The translations under genes were made by a program, and so were the position numbers. A model generated the notes under the pieces. The model did not search any database, had not been told where the DNA came from, and saw only the letters and a program-made list of their open reading frames with translations. Shown one piece after another: positions 31,831 to 41,633 of a stretch of DNA of 43,298 nt; position 1 is the first letter of the stretch, and each line of letters starts with the position of its first letter. Source of the DNA: Planctomycetia bacterium (GTDB lineage: Bacteria; Planctomycetota; MHYJ01; WSZJ01); NCBI GenBank assembly GCA_020849035.1, contig JADLHC010000296.1:1-43298 (forward strand). Reading direction: 5' to 3'.

Positions 31831-33873
31831 CTACTTGTACAGGCCCGCATCCATCCCGAACCCGAACGACATCGGGTTGCGGTTCTCGGTCCACGACGCC
31901 CCGTCCCGCGCGCCGGCCGCGGCGCGCGGGTCCCCCTCGTACGCGTCCGTGCCGCCCGTGTCGAGGAACACCCCGACGGCCGGGAGCGCGTCCCGGAACG
32001 AGCGCGACGGCGGGTAGACGGTCGCGGAGCCGAACGGCGCGGCGTCGCCCAGGTCCTTGTCCATGCGGGCGTGGTAGGCGTCGTTACCGCGGCGGTCCCA
32101 GAACAGCGCGACGCTGCAGAGGTCGGCGCTTCCGGCGCAGAGGTTCTTGAAGTGGTACTCGTCGTCGCCGTCGCCATCGATGGAGATGCCGACGGAAGCG
32201 TCGCGGGCGTGGCCCTGGACCTGGTTCTTGGTGGTGGTGATGCCGACGTTGTACCTGTCGTTGCCCGCCAGGTCGACCTGGACGCCGATGGCGTAGTGGG
32301 CGCCGGCGCCGGAGGAGTACTTGCCGTTCTCGTAGACGTCGTTGCCGCCGCGGTCCTCGAGGACGCCGATGGCCCACCAGTAGCCGCAGCCCTGCGACCA
32401 GCACTGCGCGTGGTAGCGGTCGTCGCCGGCGCCGTCCACGAGGAACCCCCAGCCGCCGGCGAGCGAGCGGCCGTCGCCGATGTCGGCGCGGCGGCCGTAG
32501 CCGCAGCCCTGCGCCATCGCGACGGACTGGTTCAGGTAGAGCGCGCTGACGTTGCCGTCGTCGCGGCAGATGTACGCGTCGTTCCCCTCGAGGTCGAGCA
32601 GCAGCCCCACGCCGAGCGTCGAGCCCAGCCCCTGCGACTGCTGCGCGCACTCGTAGCGGTCGTCCCCCGCGAGATCCACCAGGATCCCCGCGCCGACGTG
32701 CGCCGCGCCCTGGCCCCACTGGTTCTTCACGACGTACGAGTCCCTCCCGGAAGCGTCCCACAGGATCCCTGTGCCGAACCACGCGCAGCCGAGGCCGGAT
32801 TCCTGCACGGTGTAGGAGTCGTCGCCGCCGAGGTCGAACAGCGCGCCGAGGCCGAACGCGCCGCAGCCGAGCGCGAACGACTCGCCGCCGGAGTCGTACG
32901 TGTCGTTTCCCGCAAGGTCGATGACGACGGAAAGCGGCTCGCCGGGCCCGGTCGCGGACGCGAGCCGCCCCTTCCAGCGGTCGTTCCCGCCCAGGTCCAC
33001 GACGATCGCCGGCTGCTCGCCCGAGATCTCGTCGTCGGAAGTCCCCAGCACGCGCAACCCCGGGAGGCCCTTCCAGTCCAGCGCCCCGACCTTCGCGAGC
33101 TCCGCTTCGCCGCCCGCCGCCAGCCACGCCTTGAGCTCGGCCAGCGCGACCTTCATGTGATAGAGGAAAACGACCGACCCGTAGGCGATCGGCGCGCGGT
33201 CCACGTCGCGCAGCCAGAGGAAACAGCGCCCGTCGAGCGTCGCGGACTGGTCGTTCTCGCCGTCGGTCCACGGCGCCGCGAGCGACTTGCGGACGGCCGC
33301 GCCGTCGCGGTCGTCCACGGACTTCGAGAGCCACGGCAGCGCGACGCGGCGCGCGATGGCGAGGCGGAGGAGGAAGCGCTGGAGGGGCTCGGGGAACTTC
33401 GTGAAGCCCTCGCCGGCGTCGGGGAAGAGCTTTGCGAGCGCGTCGGCGGGCTTCGTCCCGTCGGCGGCGTCCGGCAGCCCCCACTTGTCGCCCTCCGGCG
33501 GCGCGTACATCCGGCCGGACGGCATGTCGGTGAGCGCCCAGCAGAGCTGCGCGAGATCGCCGGGGTTCGCGGCGCGCGCCATGGCGAGCATGTCGTCGGA
33601 GAGCCGTCCCGTGACGCGCGGGATGAGGCGGACGTCGCGGAAGAGGTTCTCGATCGGGCGGAGGAGGAAGTCGCGGCCGCCGTAGTTGCGCATCTCGTCG
33701 CCGGTGAAGCCGAGGGGCGCGCGCGACGGGACGGTTCCGCCGACGGCCCGGGCCCAGACGTCGTCCGGAATCTCGAGCGCGGCGCGATCGGGCTTCGGCG
33801 ATTCGCGTTCGGGCAGCGGCGCCTCCGCCGCGGAGATCGAGGCGAGCAGAACGGCAAATGCAGCGGCGCGCAT
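31831..33873 (-). CDS. Secreted solenoid protein with about 12 Gly-Asn-Asp-x-Tyr repeats
   Basis: A 680-residue exported protein, function unknown. Signal peptide MRAAAFAVLLASISAAEA, with GGAG ~8 bases before the ATG. Residues ~20-290 are mostly helical with no recognised domain (LLRPIENLFRDVRLIPR, LCWALTDMPSGRMY). From about residue 292 to 665 come some 12 repeats of ~26-35 residues, each with a core hydrophobic-D-x-x-G-(N/D)-D-x-Y: e.g. VIDLAGNDTYDSG, ALFDLGGDDSYTV, ILVDLAGDDRYEC, VQVDLAGNDRYNV. The pattern resembles calcium-binding RTX or beta-solenoid turns, but the spacing is longer. The Asp-Gly-Asn-Asp clusters could bind calcium. Possibly a cell-surface or extracellular scaffold. Confidence 0.78.
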   Translation of the reverse strand: MRAAAFAVLLASISAAEAPLPERESPKPDRAALEIPDDVWARAVGGTVPSRAPLGFTGDEMRNYGGRDFLLRPIENLFRDVRLIPRVTGRLSDDMLAMARAANPGDLAQLCWALTDMPSGRMYAPPEGDKWGLPDAADGTKPADALAKLFPDAGEGFTKFPEPLQRFLLRLAIARRVALPWLSKSVDDRDGAAVRKSLAAPWTDGENDQSATLDGRCFLWLRDVDRAPIAYGSVVFLYHMKVALAELKAWLAAGGEAELAKVGALDWKGLPGLRVLGTSDDEISGEQPAIVVDLGGNDRWKGRLASATGPGEPLSVVIDLAGNDTYDSGGESFALGCGAFGLGALFDLGGDDSYTVQESGLGCAWFGTGILWDASGRDSYVVKNQWGQGAAHVGAGILVDLAGDDRYECAQQSQGLGSTLGVGLLLDLEGNDAYICRDDGNVSALYLNQSVAMAQGCGYGRRADIGDGRSLAGGWGFLVDGAGDDRYHAQCWSQGCGYWWAIGVLEDRGGNDVYENGKYSSGAGAHYAIGVQVDLAGNDRYNVGITTTKNQVQGHARDASVGISIDGDGDDEYHFKNLCAGSADLCSVALFWDRRGNDAYHARMDKDLGDAAPFGSATVYPPSRSFRDALPAVGVFLDTGGTDAYEGDPRAAAGARDGASWTENRNPMSFGFGMDAGLYK

Positions 33874-33950
33874 GGGCGGCTCCGGAATAGGATGGAGGGC
33901 GGCCACGGTAGCGCCGCCCGGCTCCGGAGTCAGCGAATTCGGGCCGAACC

Positions 33951-33976
33951 GGAACCTGCCGGGGACCGTTTGCGTC
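33951..33976 (+). promoter_or_regulatory. ECF-sigma-type promoter GGAAC-N17-CGTC
   Basis: GGAACC at 33951-33956 and CGTC at 33973-33976 (17 bases between GGAAC and CGTC). The start of transcription would be near 33983, leaving a ~24-base leader with GGGAGG at 33995-34000. Second site of this type in the window. Confidence 0.55.
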
Positions 33977-34006
33977 CTACGACGACATACCCACGGGAGG
34001 TCTGCC

Positions 34007-35446
34007 ATGCCGCGCCGCCTTGCCGTCGCCCTCGCCGCCGTCCTCGCCGCCCTGCCCGCCCGGGCCGAGGACCCCGCCGTCGAAGTCCTCGTCGAGTGCG
34101 TCGACGGTTCCCTCCTGGCAGGGTCCCTCCCCGCCAATACGGAAATCGCGGTCGCTCTCCCCGAAGGCGAGACCCGCATTCCCCTCCGGGACGTCCTGGA
34201 GATGTCCGTGTCCGGCATTCGCGAGCAGGAAGCGAAGGCGCTCGAAACCGAAGTGAAGCGCCTCCGGGACCTCCTTGCGGCGGAAGACGCCGCGGTCCGC
34301 GAGGCCGCCTCCGCGGCCCTCGAGAAGCTCGGCGGCCCCGCGGCGCCCTTCATCCGTCTCCTGGAAAAGGACGAGGATCCGGAAGTCGCCGTGCGGGCCC
34401 GCGGCGCGCTGGAGGCGCTTCGGACGCGCGGTGCGCTCCAGGATCCCCGGGACATGATCGTCGTCCGCGACAAGCCGGTTCGTGGCTGGCTCGCGACCGG
34501 CGAGATCGAGGTCCGGACCGGGATGGGGGCGGTGAAACTGCGGTGTGAGGAGATCCGCCGGCTGACGCGCGCGGAGGCCCCCGCGGCAGCGCCCGCGGCC
34601 AAAGACGACCCCTGGTGGCCGCCGCCGCTTGCGATGCGCGTCCCGGCGCCGCCGCTCCTCGTCACGATTACGCTGACCTCCGGCACGCGCCTCGTCGGCG
34701 TCGTCGCGGCGTCCGCCCTCGCCATGGTCGACGAGACGGGCGCGCCGGTCCCCGCGGACAACTTCCTATCCGCCACCCGCGACCCGAAGGCCGCCGGGCC
34801 CTTCAAGCTCTCCCGCCGCAACAAGGGCGTCGTCTCAGCCTCTTTTGCCGCCTCCGAGATCGCGCTCGAAAGCGGATTGCGTCCCTGGAAGATCCCCGTC
34901 GAGACGATCGCGTCCGTCACCGCCGGCAGCCCTCGCTTCGGCCGTGCCGGAAACACCTTCGCCGACCTTGTCCAGGACTGGATTCGTGCGCAGCAGGCGG
35001 GCGAACCGCCGCCCGCCCAGCGTTTCTGGGCCTCGATCAAGAACCAGCCCGCCAACCCCTGGAACAGCGAGGGGCGGAAGCTCGGGATGACGTGGACGCT
35101 GGCCCGGGTGCAGGGGGACGTCGCGCTGGTCGGCACCGACGCCAAGTCGAACGCGTACAAGGGAGACACGTCCACCGAGATGGAACTGCCGATCCTCGCG
35201 GTGCGGCGCCGGGGACTGCCCGTTCCCGAGGGCGTGAACCCGAATGACTTCTACAACGGCTGGTCGGGCGCGGAAATCCGGATGACGAAACCGGTGCCCG
35301 GCCTGGAGCTCAAGTCGCTCGAGGCCGCGAACGCGATCATCCGCGAGGAATTCGGCGAGGGCTGGGAAATGGCCGAATTCCACATGGGGAACGGCGGCTG
35401 GCACTGGTGGGGGGCGTGGACGGACCAGGGGGACGCCGGGAAATGA
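34007..35446 (+). CDS. Secreted protein with tandem SH3/Sm-like modules
   Basis: A 479-residue exported protein of unknown function. Signal peptide MPRRLAVALAAVLAALPARAE; strong GGGAGG 7 bases before the ATG. Three beta modules of the DG.(L/V).G type appear: LVECVDGSLLAGSLP (~28-45), IVVRDKPVRGWLATGEIEVR (~148-170, split reading) and ITLTSGTRLVGVVAAS (~222-240). Between the first two is a helical HEAT-like segment (AAVREAASAALEKLGG, then PEVAVRARGALEALR). The C-terminal half has no recognised domain; it ends with GNGGWHWWGAWTD. Similar beta module at the N-terminus of the peptidase at 10264. The product may be an envelope-stress or surface protein given the ECF promoter. Confidence 0.75.
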   Translation: MPRRLAVALAAVLAALPARAEDPAVEVLVECVDGSLLAGSLPANTEIAVALPEGETRIPLRDVLEMSVSGIREQEAKALETEVKRLRDLLAAEDAAVREAASAALEKLGGPAAPFIRLLEKDEDPEVAVRARGALEALRTRGALQDPRDMIVVRDKPVRGWLATGEIEVRTGMGAVKLRCEEIRRLTRAEAPAAAPAAKDDPWWPPPLAMRVPAPPLLVTITLTSGTRLVGVVAASALAMVDETGAPVPADNFLSATRDPKAAGPFKLSRRNKGVVSASFAASEIALESGLRPWKIPVETIASVTAGSPRFGRAGNTFADLVQDWIRAQQAGEPPPAQRFWASIKNQPANPWNSEGRKLGMTWTLARVQGDVALVGTDAKSNAYKGDTSTEMELPILAVRRRGLPVPEGVNPNDFYNGWSGAEIRMTKPVPGLELKSLEAANAIIREEFGEGWEMAEFHMGNGGWHWWGAWTDQGDAGK

Positions 35447-35534
35447 TAATGTCGTGAACGAACCTCAAGGGGGGGACCCCGGACCCCGCAGAAAACCTAG
35501 CGTATTCCGGAGCCTCTGGTAGATTTTCGCCCCC
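35447..35534 (+). promoter_or_regulatory. Leader of the alternative complex III operon, with TAGATT element
   Basis: The gap before actA holds TAGATT at 35520-35525, ending 9 bases before the ATG at 35535, without a Shine-Dalgarno site. The run GGGGGGGACC at 35470-35479 may form a short hairpin with GGACCCCG but no terminator is clear. Confidence 0.4.
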
Positions 35535-36122
35535 ATGTTCACCCGAGCGTTCGACAGACGCGTCCGCATCGCCGCCGGTGTCCTCGGCTTCTCCCTCCTG
35601 GTCGGCGCCTCCTTCGGCACCTACGCCCTCTGGCCCGCGAATCTCGAGACGGGGTACGCCCCCGAGCAGCCGATCGAGTTCTCGCACAAGATCATGGCCG
35701 GGGACTTCAAGATCGACTGCCTCTACTGCCACTCCTTCGCCGAGAAGGGCGCGCACGCGACGCTCCCGACGGTGGAGAGCTGCATGGGCTGCCACGACGT
35801 GATCCAGCCCAAGAACCCGGACGGCTCGCTGAGGCCCGGGATCGCGAAGCTGCTGGAGTACTGGAAGAAGAAGGAGCCGATCCCCTGGGTGAAGGTGAAC
35901 GACCTGGCGGACTTCGTCTACTTCGACCACAGCCGGCACCTCGCCGGCGGCGTGAAGTGCCAGGAGTGCCACGGTCCCGTCGAGACGATGGACCGGGTCC
36001 GTCGGCAGTTCTCGCTGAAGATGAAGTTCTGCCTGGACTGCCACAGCCAGCCCCCTCCCGTCGGCGCGCCGCCGCACCAGACCACGCGCGCCCCGATCAA
36101 CTGCAACACGTGCCACCGCTGA
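35535..36122 (+). CDS. actA: Alternative complex III subunit ActA, pentaheme cytochrome c
   Basis: A 195-residue periplasmic, membrane-anchored cytochrome. N-terminal anchor VRIAAGVLGFSLLVGASFGTYALW. Five heme-binding CXXCH motifs: CLYCH (62-66), CMGCH (83-87), CQECH (142-146), CLDCH (166-170), CNTCH (190-194); additional His residues (EFSHKIM, YFDHSRHLAGG) can be distal ligands. Five hemes and this length agree with ActA of alternative complex III, where it passes electrons from the ActB iron-sulfur chain towards ActE or the oxidase. It heads the six-gene act operon; actB starts 20 bases later. Confidence 0.95.
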   Translation: MFTRAFDRRVRIAAGVLGFSLLVGASFGTYALWPANLETGYAPEQPIEFSHKIMAGDFKIDCLYCHSFAEKGAHATLPTVESCMGCHDVIQPKNPDGSLRPGIAKLLEYWKKKEPIPWVKVNDLADFVYFDHSRHLAGGVKCQECHGPVETMDRVRRQFSLKMKFCLDCHSQPPPVGAPPHQTTRAPINCNTCHR

Positions 36123-36141
36123 TCCCCGAACAGGATCCCTC

Positions 36142-39078
36142 ATGAGCCAGATGCCGGAGAAGTTCCGCTACCAGGGCCTGCCTTCCCGCGAGGTGGAGCC
36201 CCGCACGCCGCCCGACGAGTACTCGCGACGCGAGGCGATCAAGCTCCTCGCCGCCTCCGTGGCCCTCGCTTCGGGGCTTCCCGGGTGCATCCGCAAGCCG
36301 CCCCGGACGATCATCAGCCAGGCGCAGTCCCCGGAGTACCAGCACCCGGGCATGCCGCTGTACTACGCGTCGGCGTGGACCGAGGGGCAGGTGCCCTACG
36401 GCATGATGATCCGCACCGTGGACGGCAGGCCGATCAAGATCGAGGGACTCCCCGGCCACCCGCTCAACCGCGGCGCCTCGAGCGCCCAGATGCAGGCCTC
36501 GCTCCTGTCGCTCTACGATCCCGACCGGCTCCGCAACCCGATGAAGGGCAAGGACAAGGCCAAATGGGCCGACGCGGACGCGAAGGTCCGCGAGGCGCTC
36601 CAGGGCGGCGGGTCGGTCGTGCTCATCACGCGCTCGTCGCTCGGCCCGTCGGAGCGCGCGATGGTCGAGCGGTTCCTCCGCGCGGTCCCCACCGCGAAGC
36701 ACTTCGTCCACGAGACCGCCCATGACGGCGCCCGCCGCACCGCCTGGAAGGAGGTGTACGGCGCGGACGGCGAGATCCGCCCGTCGCTGTCGAAGGCGCG
36801 CGTCATCCTGAGCCTCGATGCGGACTTCCTCGGGAACGACGGCATCACGCTGAAGAACATCCGCGACTTCGCGCAGACCCGCAGCGTCGAGGACGGCGGG
36901 GTGAAGTCGATGTCGCGCCTCTGGGTCGCCGAGTCCGGGATGTCGGTCACCGGGTCGAACGCGGACCACCGCATCCCGGTGCAGCCGTCGAAGCTCGCCG
37001 GGCTCGCGATGGCGCTTCTCGAGACCCTCGAGGGCAAGGCCGAGGCCGCGAAGGCGTTCGCGAAGTCCGCGGGGCTCGACGAGTCGGTCGTCGGCGCCCT
37101 CGCCTCCGACCTCGCCGCGTCCGCCGGCGCCGCCGTCGTCCTCGCCGGCGCGCACCTGCCCGCGGCGGTTCACGCGGCAGCGGCGCTTCTCAACGCCAAA
37201 CTCCAGGCGTCCGCCCACCTCGAGTGGTGCGCCTCGCCCGCGACCCTCCCCGTCTCCGACCCGGCCGAGATCCGCGCGGCGCTGGAGGGCGGGACGGACC
37301 TGCTCATCCTGCTCGGAGTCAACCCGGTCTACGACTGGCCGGGCGGCGGCTTCGAGGCCCTGCTCGCCAAGGCGCGGACGTCCGTCGCGCACTCGCTCTT
37401 CGCCGACGAAACCGCCCGGGCCTGCACCTGGACTCTCGCAAGCAGCCACAACCTCGAGTCCTGGAACGACACCCTGCCCGAACCCGGCGTCTACGGGCTC
37501 TGCCAGCCCGTCATCTCGCCGCTCTGGGACACGCGGCAGGAGGCGGAGTCGCTGTTCCGCTGGGTCAAGTCGCTCGGGACGGACGGCGAGCTGGAGAGTT
37601 GCCAGGACTGGCACGACTTCGTCCGGCTGGAGTGGAAGAAAGGGGTGCTGCAGCCTGCGTCGGACTTCGAGTACGCGTGGGAGTCGTCGCTGCGGGCGGG
37701 GATCGCGGGCGCGAAGACGGCGGCCGCGTTCCCGGCGCTGAACGAGTCGAAAGCGCGCGAGCTGGCAGGGCAGTCGGTCGCGGGCGGCGCAATGCAGCTC
37801 GTGATCCAGCCCCACCACGCCGTCCTCGACGGCCGGTTTGGCGGCTCGGCGTGGCTCCAGGAACGTCCCGACCCCGTCAGCACGATCGTCTGGGACAACG
37901 CCGCGGTGCTGGGCCACTCCACCGCCGCGAAGCTGGGGGTGAAGGAGGGCGACCTCGTCACCGTGTCGGCCGGCGGCCAGCAGGCGAAGCTGCCGGTCGT
38001 CGTCCAGCCCGGCGTCGCCGCGGGCGTCGTCGCGGTCACGCTCGGCCACGGGCGCAGCCTCCCAGGCGCCATCGGCGACCAGGCCGGGTTCAGCGTCGCC
38101 AAGCTCCTCGGCGCGAAGGGCTCGGCCACGCCGAGGTTCGCCGGCGACGCCACAGTCGCCCCGGCCGGCGGCACCTACAAGGTCGTCCGCCTCCAGACCA
38201 ACTTCGACATGGTCGGCCGCCCGATCGTCATCGACACCAACCCCGCCGAGCTGGCGAAGGACGCCCAGGCGGTCCAGAAGAAGCGCCACTTGCCCGGGGA
38301 CGCGGAGATCCACGCCTCGTTCGACTACTCCAAGGGCCACAAGTGGGGAATGTCGATCGACCTCAACAAGTGCGTCGGCTGCAACGCCTGCATGACGGCG
38401 TGCATGGCGGAGAACAACGTCCCGATCGTCGGCAAGACCGAGTGCGCCCTCGACCGTGAAATGCACTGGATCCGGGTCGACCGGTACCACACGGGAAACC
38501 CCGACAACCCGCGCGTCTACACCGAGCCCATGGTCTGCATGCAGTGCGACAACGCGCCCTGCGAGCTCGTCTGCCCGGTCGACGCCACCGCCCACAGCGA
38601 GGACGGCCTCAACGCGCAGGTCTACAACCGCTGCGTCGGCACCCGCTACTGCGCCAACAACTGCCCCTACAAGGTCCGTCACTTCAACTTCTACGGTTAC
38701 ACCGGCGACTGGCTCAAGGACCCGGTGCAGGAGCTGCTCTTCAACCCGCGGGTCACCGTCCGATCCCGCGGCGTGATGGAGAAGTGCACGTTCTGCATTC
38801 AGAGGATCAACGAGGTGACCTTCAAGGCGAAGAACGAGAAGAAGCCGGTCGTCGACGGGGCGATCCGGGCGGCCTGCGAGCAGGCGTGCCCGGCCGCGGC
38901 GATCTCGCTGGGGGACCTGAACGATCCCGCCAGCCTGGTCTCGCGCGCCCGGCAGTCGAGCCTGGCGTTCCTGGTTCTCGAGGACCAGAACGTGAGACCG
39001 AACGTCTGGTACAAGGCGCGGGTCCGGAATCCCCATCCGGACGTGCATGAGCCCGCGGCAGAAGGGCAGGCGCACTGA
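36142..39078 (+). CDS. actB: Alternative complex III subunit ActB, fused molybdopterin-oxidoreductase-like and iron-sulfur protein
   Basis: A 978-residue subunit. N-terminus has a twin-arginine motif [11 protein letters not shown] with Arg29-Arg30 and a following hydrophobic stretch ending LPGC (Cys49), so Tat export with possible lipidation. Residues ~60-690 form the molybdopterin-oxidoreductase-like part, which in ActB carries no molybdenum. Residues ~730-960 are the NrfC-like ferredoxin part with cysteine groups [11 protein letters not shown] (744-754), [13 protein letters not shown] (from 799), [11 protein letters not shown] (from 831), CTFC (882) and CEQAC (912), enough for three [4Fe-4S] and one [3Fe-4S] cluster. 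Fused B1-B2 as in most ACIII operons. TGATG overlap with actC. Confidence 0.95.
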   Translation: MSQMPEKFRYQGLPSREVEPRTPPDEYSRREAIKLLAASVALASGLPGCIRKPPRTIISQAQSPEYQHPGMPLYYASAWTEGQVPYGMMIRTVDGRPIKIEGLPGHPLNRGASSAQMQASLLSLYDPDRLRNPMKGKDKAKWADADAKVREALQGGGSVVLITRSSLGPSERAMVERFLRAVPTAKHFVHETAHDGARRTAWKEVYGADGEIRPSLSKARVILSLDADFLGNDGITLKNIRDFAQTRSVEDGGVKSMSRLWVAESGMSVTGSNADHRIPVQPSKLAGLAMALLETLEGKAEAAKAFAKSAGLDESVVGALASDLAASAGAAVVLAGAHLPAAVHAAAALLNAKLQASAHLEWCASPATLPVSDPAEIRAALEGGTDLLILLGVNPVYDWPGGGFEALLAKARTSVAHSLFADETARACTWTLASSHNLESWNDTLPEPGVYGLCQPVISPLWDTRQEAESLFRWVKSLGTDGELESCQDWHDFVRLEWKKGVLQPASDFEYAWESSLRAGIAGAKTAAAFPALNESKARELAGQSVAGGAMQLVIQPHHAVLDGRFGGSAWLQERPDPVSTIVWDNAAVLGHSTAAKLGVKEGDLVTVSAGGQQAKLPVVVQPGVAAGVVAVTLGHGRSLPGAIGDQAGFSVAKLLGAKGSATPRFAGDATVAPAGGTYKVVRLQTNFDMVGRPIVIDTNPAELAKDAQAVQKKRHLPGDAEIHASFDYSKGHKWGMSIDLNKCVGCNACMTACMAENNVPIVGKTECALDREMHWIRVDRYHTGNPDNPRVYTEPMVCMQCDNAPCELVCPVDATAHSEDGLNAQVYNRCVGTRYCANNCPYKVRHFNFYGYTGDWLKDPVQELLFNPRVTVRSRGVMEKCTFCIQRINEVTFKAKNEKKPVVDGAIRAACEQACPAAAISLGDLNDPASLVSRARQSSLAFLVLEDQNVRPNVWYKARVRNPHPDVHEPAAEGQAH

Positions 39079-40430
39079 TGAGCCAGGAAGCGGCGGTGCT
39101 GACGGCGGAACTGAAGCGACTGGACGACGACATCCTGAAGCCGGCGGAGTCGTTCCCGACGGCGCGGTGGGCGGCCTGCATCACGTTCACGGGGATGCTG
39201 GCGGGCGTCTTCGGGTTCTGCTTCCTCTGGACGGTCTTCAAGGGGATCGGGACCTGGGGTAACAACAACGCCGTCGGCTGGGCGTGGGACATCACGAACT
39301 TCGTGTTCTGGATCGGCATCGGGCACGCGGGGACGCTGATCAGCGCGATCCTGCATCTGCTGCGGCAGAAGTGGCGCACCTCGATCGCCCGGTTCGCCGA
39401 GGCGATGACGCTGTTCGCGGTCATCTGCGCCATGCAGTTCCCGCTGATCCACACGGGTCGCCCGTGGCTCGCGTGGTACTGGCTGCTCCCGCTTCCGAAC
39501 CCGAACGGCATCTGGGTCAACTTCCGGTCGCCGCTGATGTGGGACGTGTTCGCGGTGTCCACGTACGGCACGGTCTCCGCGATGTTCTGGTACATCGGGC
39601 TGCTGCCCGACCTGGCGACGCTGCGCGACCGGGCGACGCACGGGATCCGCAAGGTCGTCTACGGGATCCTGAGCCTCGGCTGGAACGGCAGCAACCGGGC
39701 CTGGAGCCACTACGAGAAGGCCTACCTGCTGTTCGCGGGGCTCAGCACCCCGCTGGTGCTCAGCGTGCACAGCGTGGTGTCCTTCGACTTCGCCGTCTCG
39801 ATCGTCCCGGGCTGGCACACGACGATCTTCCCGCCCTACTTCGTCGCGGGCGCCATCTTCAGCGGCTTCGCGATGGTCGCGACCCTGGTCATCATCCTCC
39901 GCAAGATGTTCCACCTGGAGCACCGCATCACCGAGGACCACCTCGACGTGATGAACAAGGTGACGATCGCGACCTCGATGATGGTCGGCTATGCGTACCT
40001 GACGGAGATCTTCATCGCCTGGTACAGCGGCGTGGCCTACGAGCGGTACGCGTTCATGAACCGCGCGATGGGACCGTACGCTTGGGCCTACTGGACGATG
40101 GTCACCTGCAACGTCGTCGTCCCGCAGCTCCTCTGGTTCCGCAAGATCCGCCGCTCCGTCATCCTCCTCTACCCGGTCGTCATCCTGATCAACGTCGGCA
40201 TGTGGTTCGAGCGGTTCGTGATCATCGTCACCAGCCTCCACCGCCGCTCGCTGCCCTCCGCCTGGGACATGTTCTCCCCGACCTGGGTCGACATCGGCCT
40301 GTTCGTCGGCAGCATCGGCCTCTTCCTCACCCTCATCCTCCTGTTCTGCCGCTTCCTCCCGACCGTCTCCGTCTCCGAGTCCAAGGCGATCCTGCCCGGC
40401 GCCGCGCCCGGAGGAGGCCACCATGACTAG
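39078..40430 (+). CDS. actC: Alternative complex III subunit ActC, NrfD-like quinol-binding membrane protein
   Basis: A 450-residue inner-membrane subunit of the NrfD/PsrC family with about ten spans. It is one of the two large membrane subunits and is taken to hold the menaquinol oxidation site next to the [3Fe-4S] cluster of ActB. Marks: [63 protein letters not shown] and [19 protein letters not shown], which are highly conserved in ActC. The start overlaps the actB stop by one base, and its end overlaps actD by 8 bases, so translation is coupled. Confidence 0.95.
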   Translation: MSQEAAVLTAELKRLDDDILKPAESFPTARWAACITFTGMLAGVFGFCFLWTVFKGIGTWGNNNAVGWAWDITNFVFWIGIGHAGTLISAILHLLRQKWRTSIARFAEAMTLFAVICAMQFPLIHTGRPWLAWYWLLPLPNPNGIWVNFRSPLMWDVFAVSTYGTVSAMFWYIGLLPDLATLRDRATHGIRKVVYGILSLGWNGSNRAWSHYEKAYLLFAGLSTPLVLSVHSVVSFDFAVSIVPGWHTTIFPPYFVAGAIFSGFAMVATLVIILRKMFHLEHRITEDHLDVMNKVTIATSMMVGYAYLTEIFIAWYSGVAYERYAFMNRAMGPYAWAYWTMVTCNVVVPQLLWFRKIRRSVILLYPVVILINVGMWFERFVIIVTSLHRRSLPSAWDMFSPTWVDIGLFVGSIGLFLTLILLFCRFLPTVSVSESKAILPGAAPGGGHHD

Positions 40431-40989
40431 CGAAACCCGGAAGACCGTCGGACTCGTCGGGCTCTTCGACGACCCGGACAGCCTCATGAAGGCCGCCGAG
40501 GCGTGCCGCGACGCGGGGTTCCGGAAGTGGGACTGCCACACGCCCTACCCGGTGCACGGGCTGGACCGGGCCATGGGCATGGGGCCGTCCCCGGTCCCTT
40601 ACGTCACGATCACGGCCGGGTTCATCGGCATCGGCGTCGCCCTCCTCATGCAGGGATGGATGGACGTCATCGACTACCCCATTCGCATCGGCGGAAAGCC
40701 CCTCTGGAGCTGGCCGGCGTTCGTGCCGATCTGCTTCGAGCTCTTCGTCCTCTTCGCCGCGGGCTCCACCCTCGGCGCGGTGCTCTTCATGTGCCGCCTC
40801 GGCCGCTTCCACTCTCCGCTCCACGACTCCGGCGTCATGGCCGACATCACGTCGTCCCGTTTCGCCATCGTCCTCGACGCCGAGGACAGCAAGTTCTCCC
40901 CGCAGGCTTCCGAGGAGCTCCTCCGCAAGGCCGGGTGCACGGACGTCCGGCCGCTCGTCGAGAACACCGGGGAAGGTGAGGCCCACTGA
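40423..40989 (+). CDS. actD: Alternative complex III subunit ActD (DUF3341)
   Basis: A 188-residue membrane-anchored protein of the DUF3341 family. Beginning [25 protein letters not shown] is an ACT-like cytoplasmic ferredoxin fold, followed by [20 protein letters not shown] (family hallmark), two spans ([16 protein letters not shown] and [23 protein letters not shown]), and [11 protein letters not shown] before a second small domain. It has no cofactor; role in ACIII is structural. Overlaps actC by 8 bases and actE by one (TGATG). Confidence 0.93.
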   Translation: MTSETRKTVGLVGLFDDPDSLMKAAEACRDAGFRKWDCHTPYPVHGLDRAMGMGPSPVPYVTITAGFIGIGVALLMQGWMDVIDYPIRIGGKPLWSWPAFVPICFELFVLFAAGSTLGAVLFMCRLGRFHSPLHDSGVMADITSSRFAIVLDAEDSKFSPQASEELLRKAGCTDVRPLVENTGEGEAH

Positions 40990-41633
40990 TGATCCCCGAA
41001 CCGCTCCAGAAGAAGCTTCGCGAGTGGCAGCCGAAGTTCTCGCCCACGCTGTTCCGGGTGACGCTCGGGGCCGCCTTTCTCGCCGCCGTGTTCATCCCCA
41101 TCGCGCTGGCCGCGTCGCCCTTCATCGAGTTCTTCAACGACATGGCGGTCCAGCCGAAGGGCAAGGCGCAGGGGACGTACGGTCGCCTCTACGGGCCACC
41201 GATGATCGTCGAGCGCAAGCCTCCCGCCGGCACCCTGCCGATGGACTGGTTCCCGTACCACAATGAGATGGAGACGGAAGAGGACGCGCGGAACGCCGCA
41301 GAGAGCATCCCGAACCCGGTCCCGGCGACGATGGAGAACCTCAGGATCGGCCAGCACGTCTTCTCCATCTACTGCAAGACCTGCCACGGGCCCACCGCCA
41401 TGGGCGACGGTTCGATCGTCGGCCCGGGACGCTTCCCGGCCCCGCCGTCCCTCCACAGCGACACGGCCAGGAAGTTCAAGGATGGCCGCATCTTCCACAT
41501 CATCACCCGCGGGCAGAACCGCATGCCGTCGTTCGCGGTGCAGGTCACGCCGTTCGAGCGGTGGTGCACGGTGCATTACGTGAGGGCCCTGCAGCGCGCG
41601 ATGGACCCGAAACCCGAGGACTTCGGCAAATGA
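40989..41633 (+). CDS. actE: Alternative complex III subunit ActE, monoheme cytochrome c
   Basis: A 214-residue membrane-anchored cytochrome. N-terminal span LFRVTLGAAFLAAVFIPIALA; conserved GPPMIVERKPPAGTLPMDWFPY; heme site CKTCH (129-133) and axial Met179 in NRMPSFA. It accepts electrons from the ActA/B chain and delivers them to the downstream acceptor (oxidase or soluble cytochrome). ATGA overlap of 4 bases with actF. Confidence 0.94.
   Translation: MIPEPLQKKLREWQPKFSPTLFRVTLGAAFLAAVFIPIALAASPFIEFFNDMAVQPKGKAQGTYGRLYGPPMIVERKPPAGTLPMDWFPYHNEMETEEDARNAAESIPNPVPATMENLRIGQHVFSIYCKTCHGPTAMGDGSIVGPGRFPAPPSLHSDTARKFKDGRIFHIITRGQNRMPSFAVQVTPFERWCTVHYVRALQRAMDPKPEDFGK

Noticed and set aside
32071-34548. 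An 825-codon plus-strand open frame opposite the solenoid protein
   Set aside because: Composition (Ala/Val/Arg/Glu) and phase match the antisense of the repeats; no start signal or domain.
35447-35519. ECF-type promoter before actA
   Set aside because: CGTA occurs near 35502 but no GGAAC stands 15-17 bases upstream.
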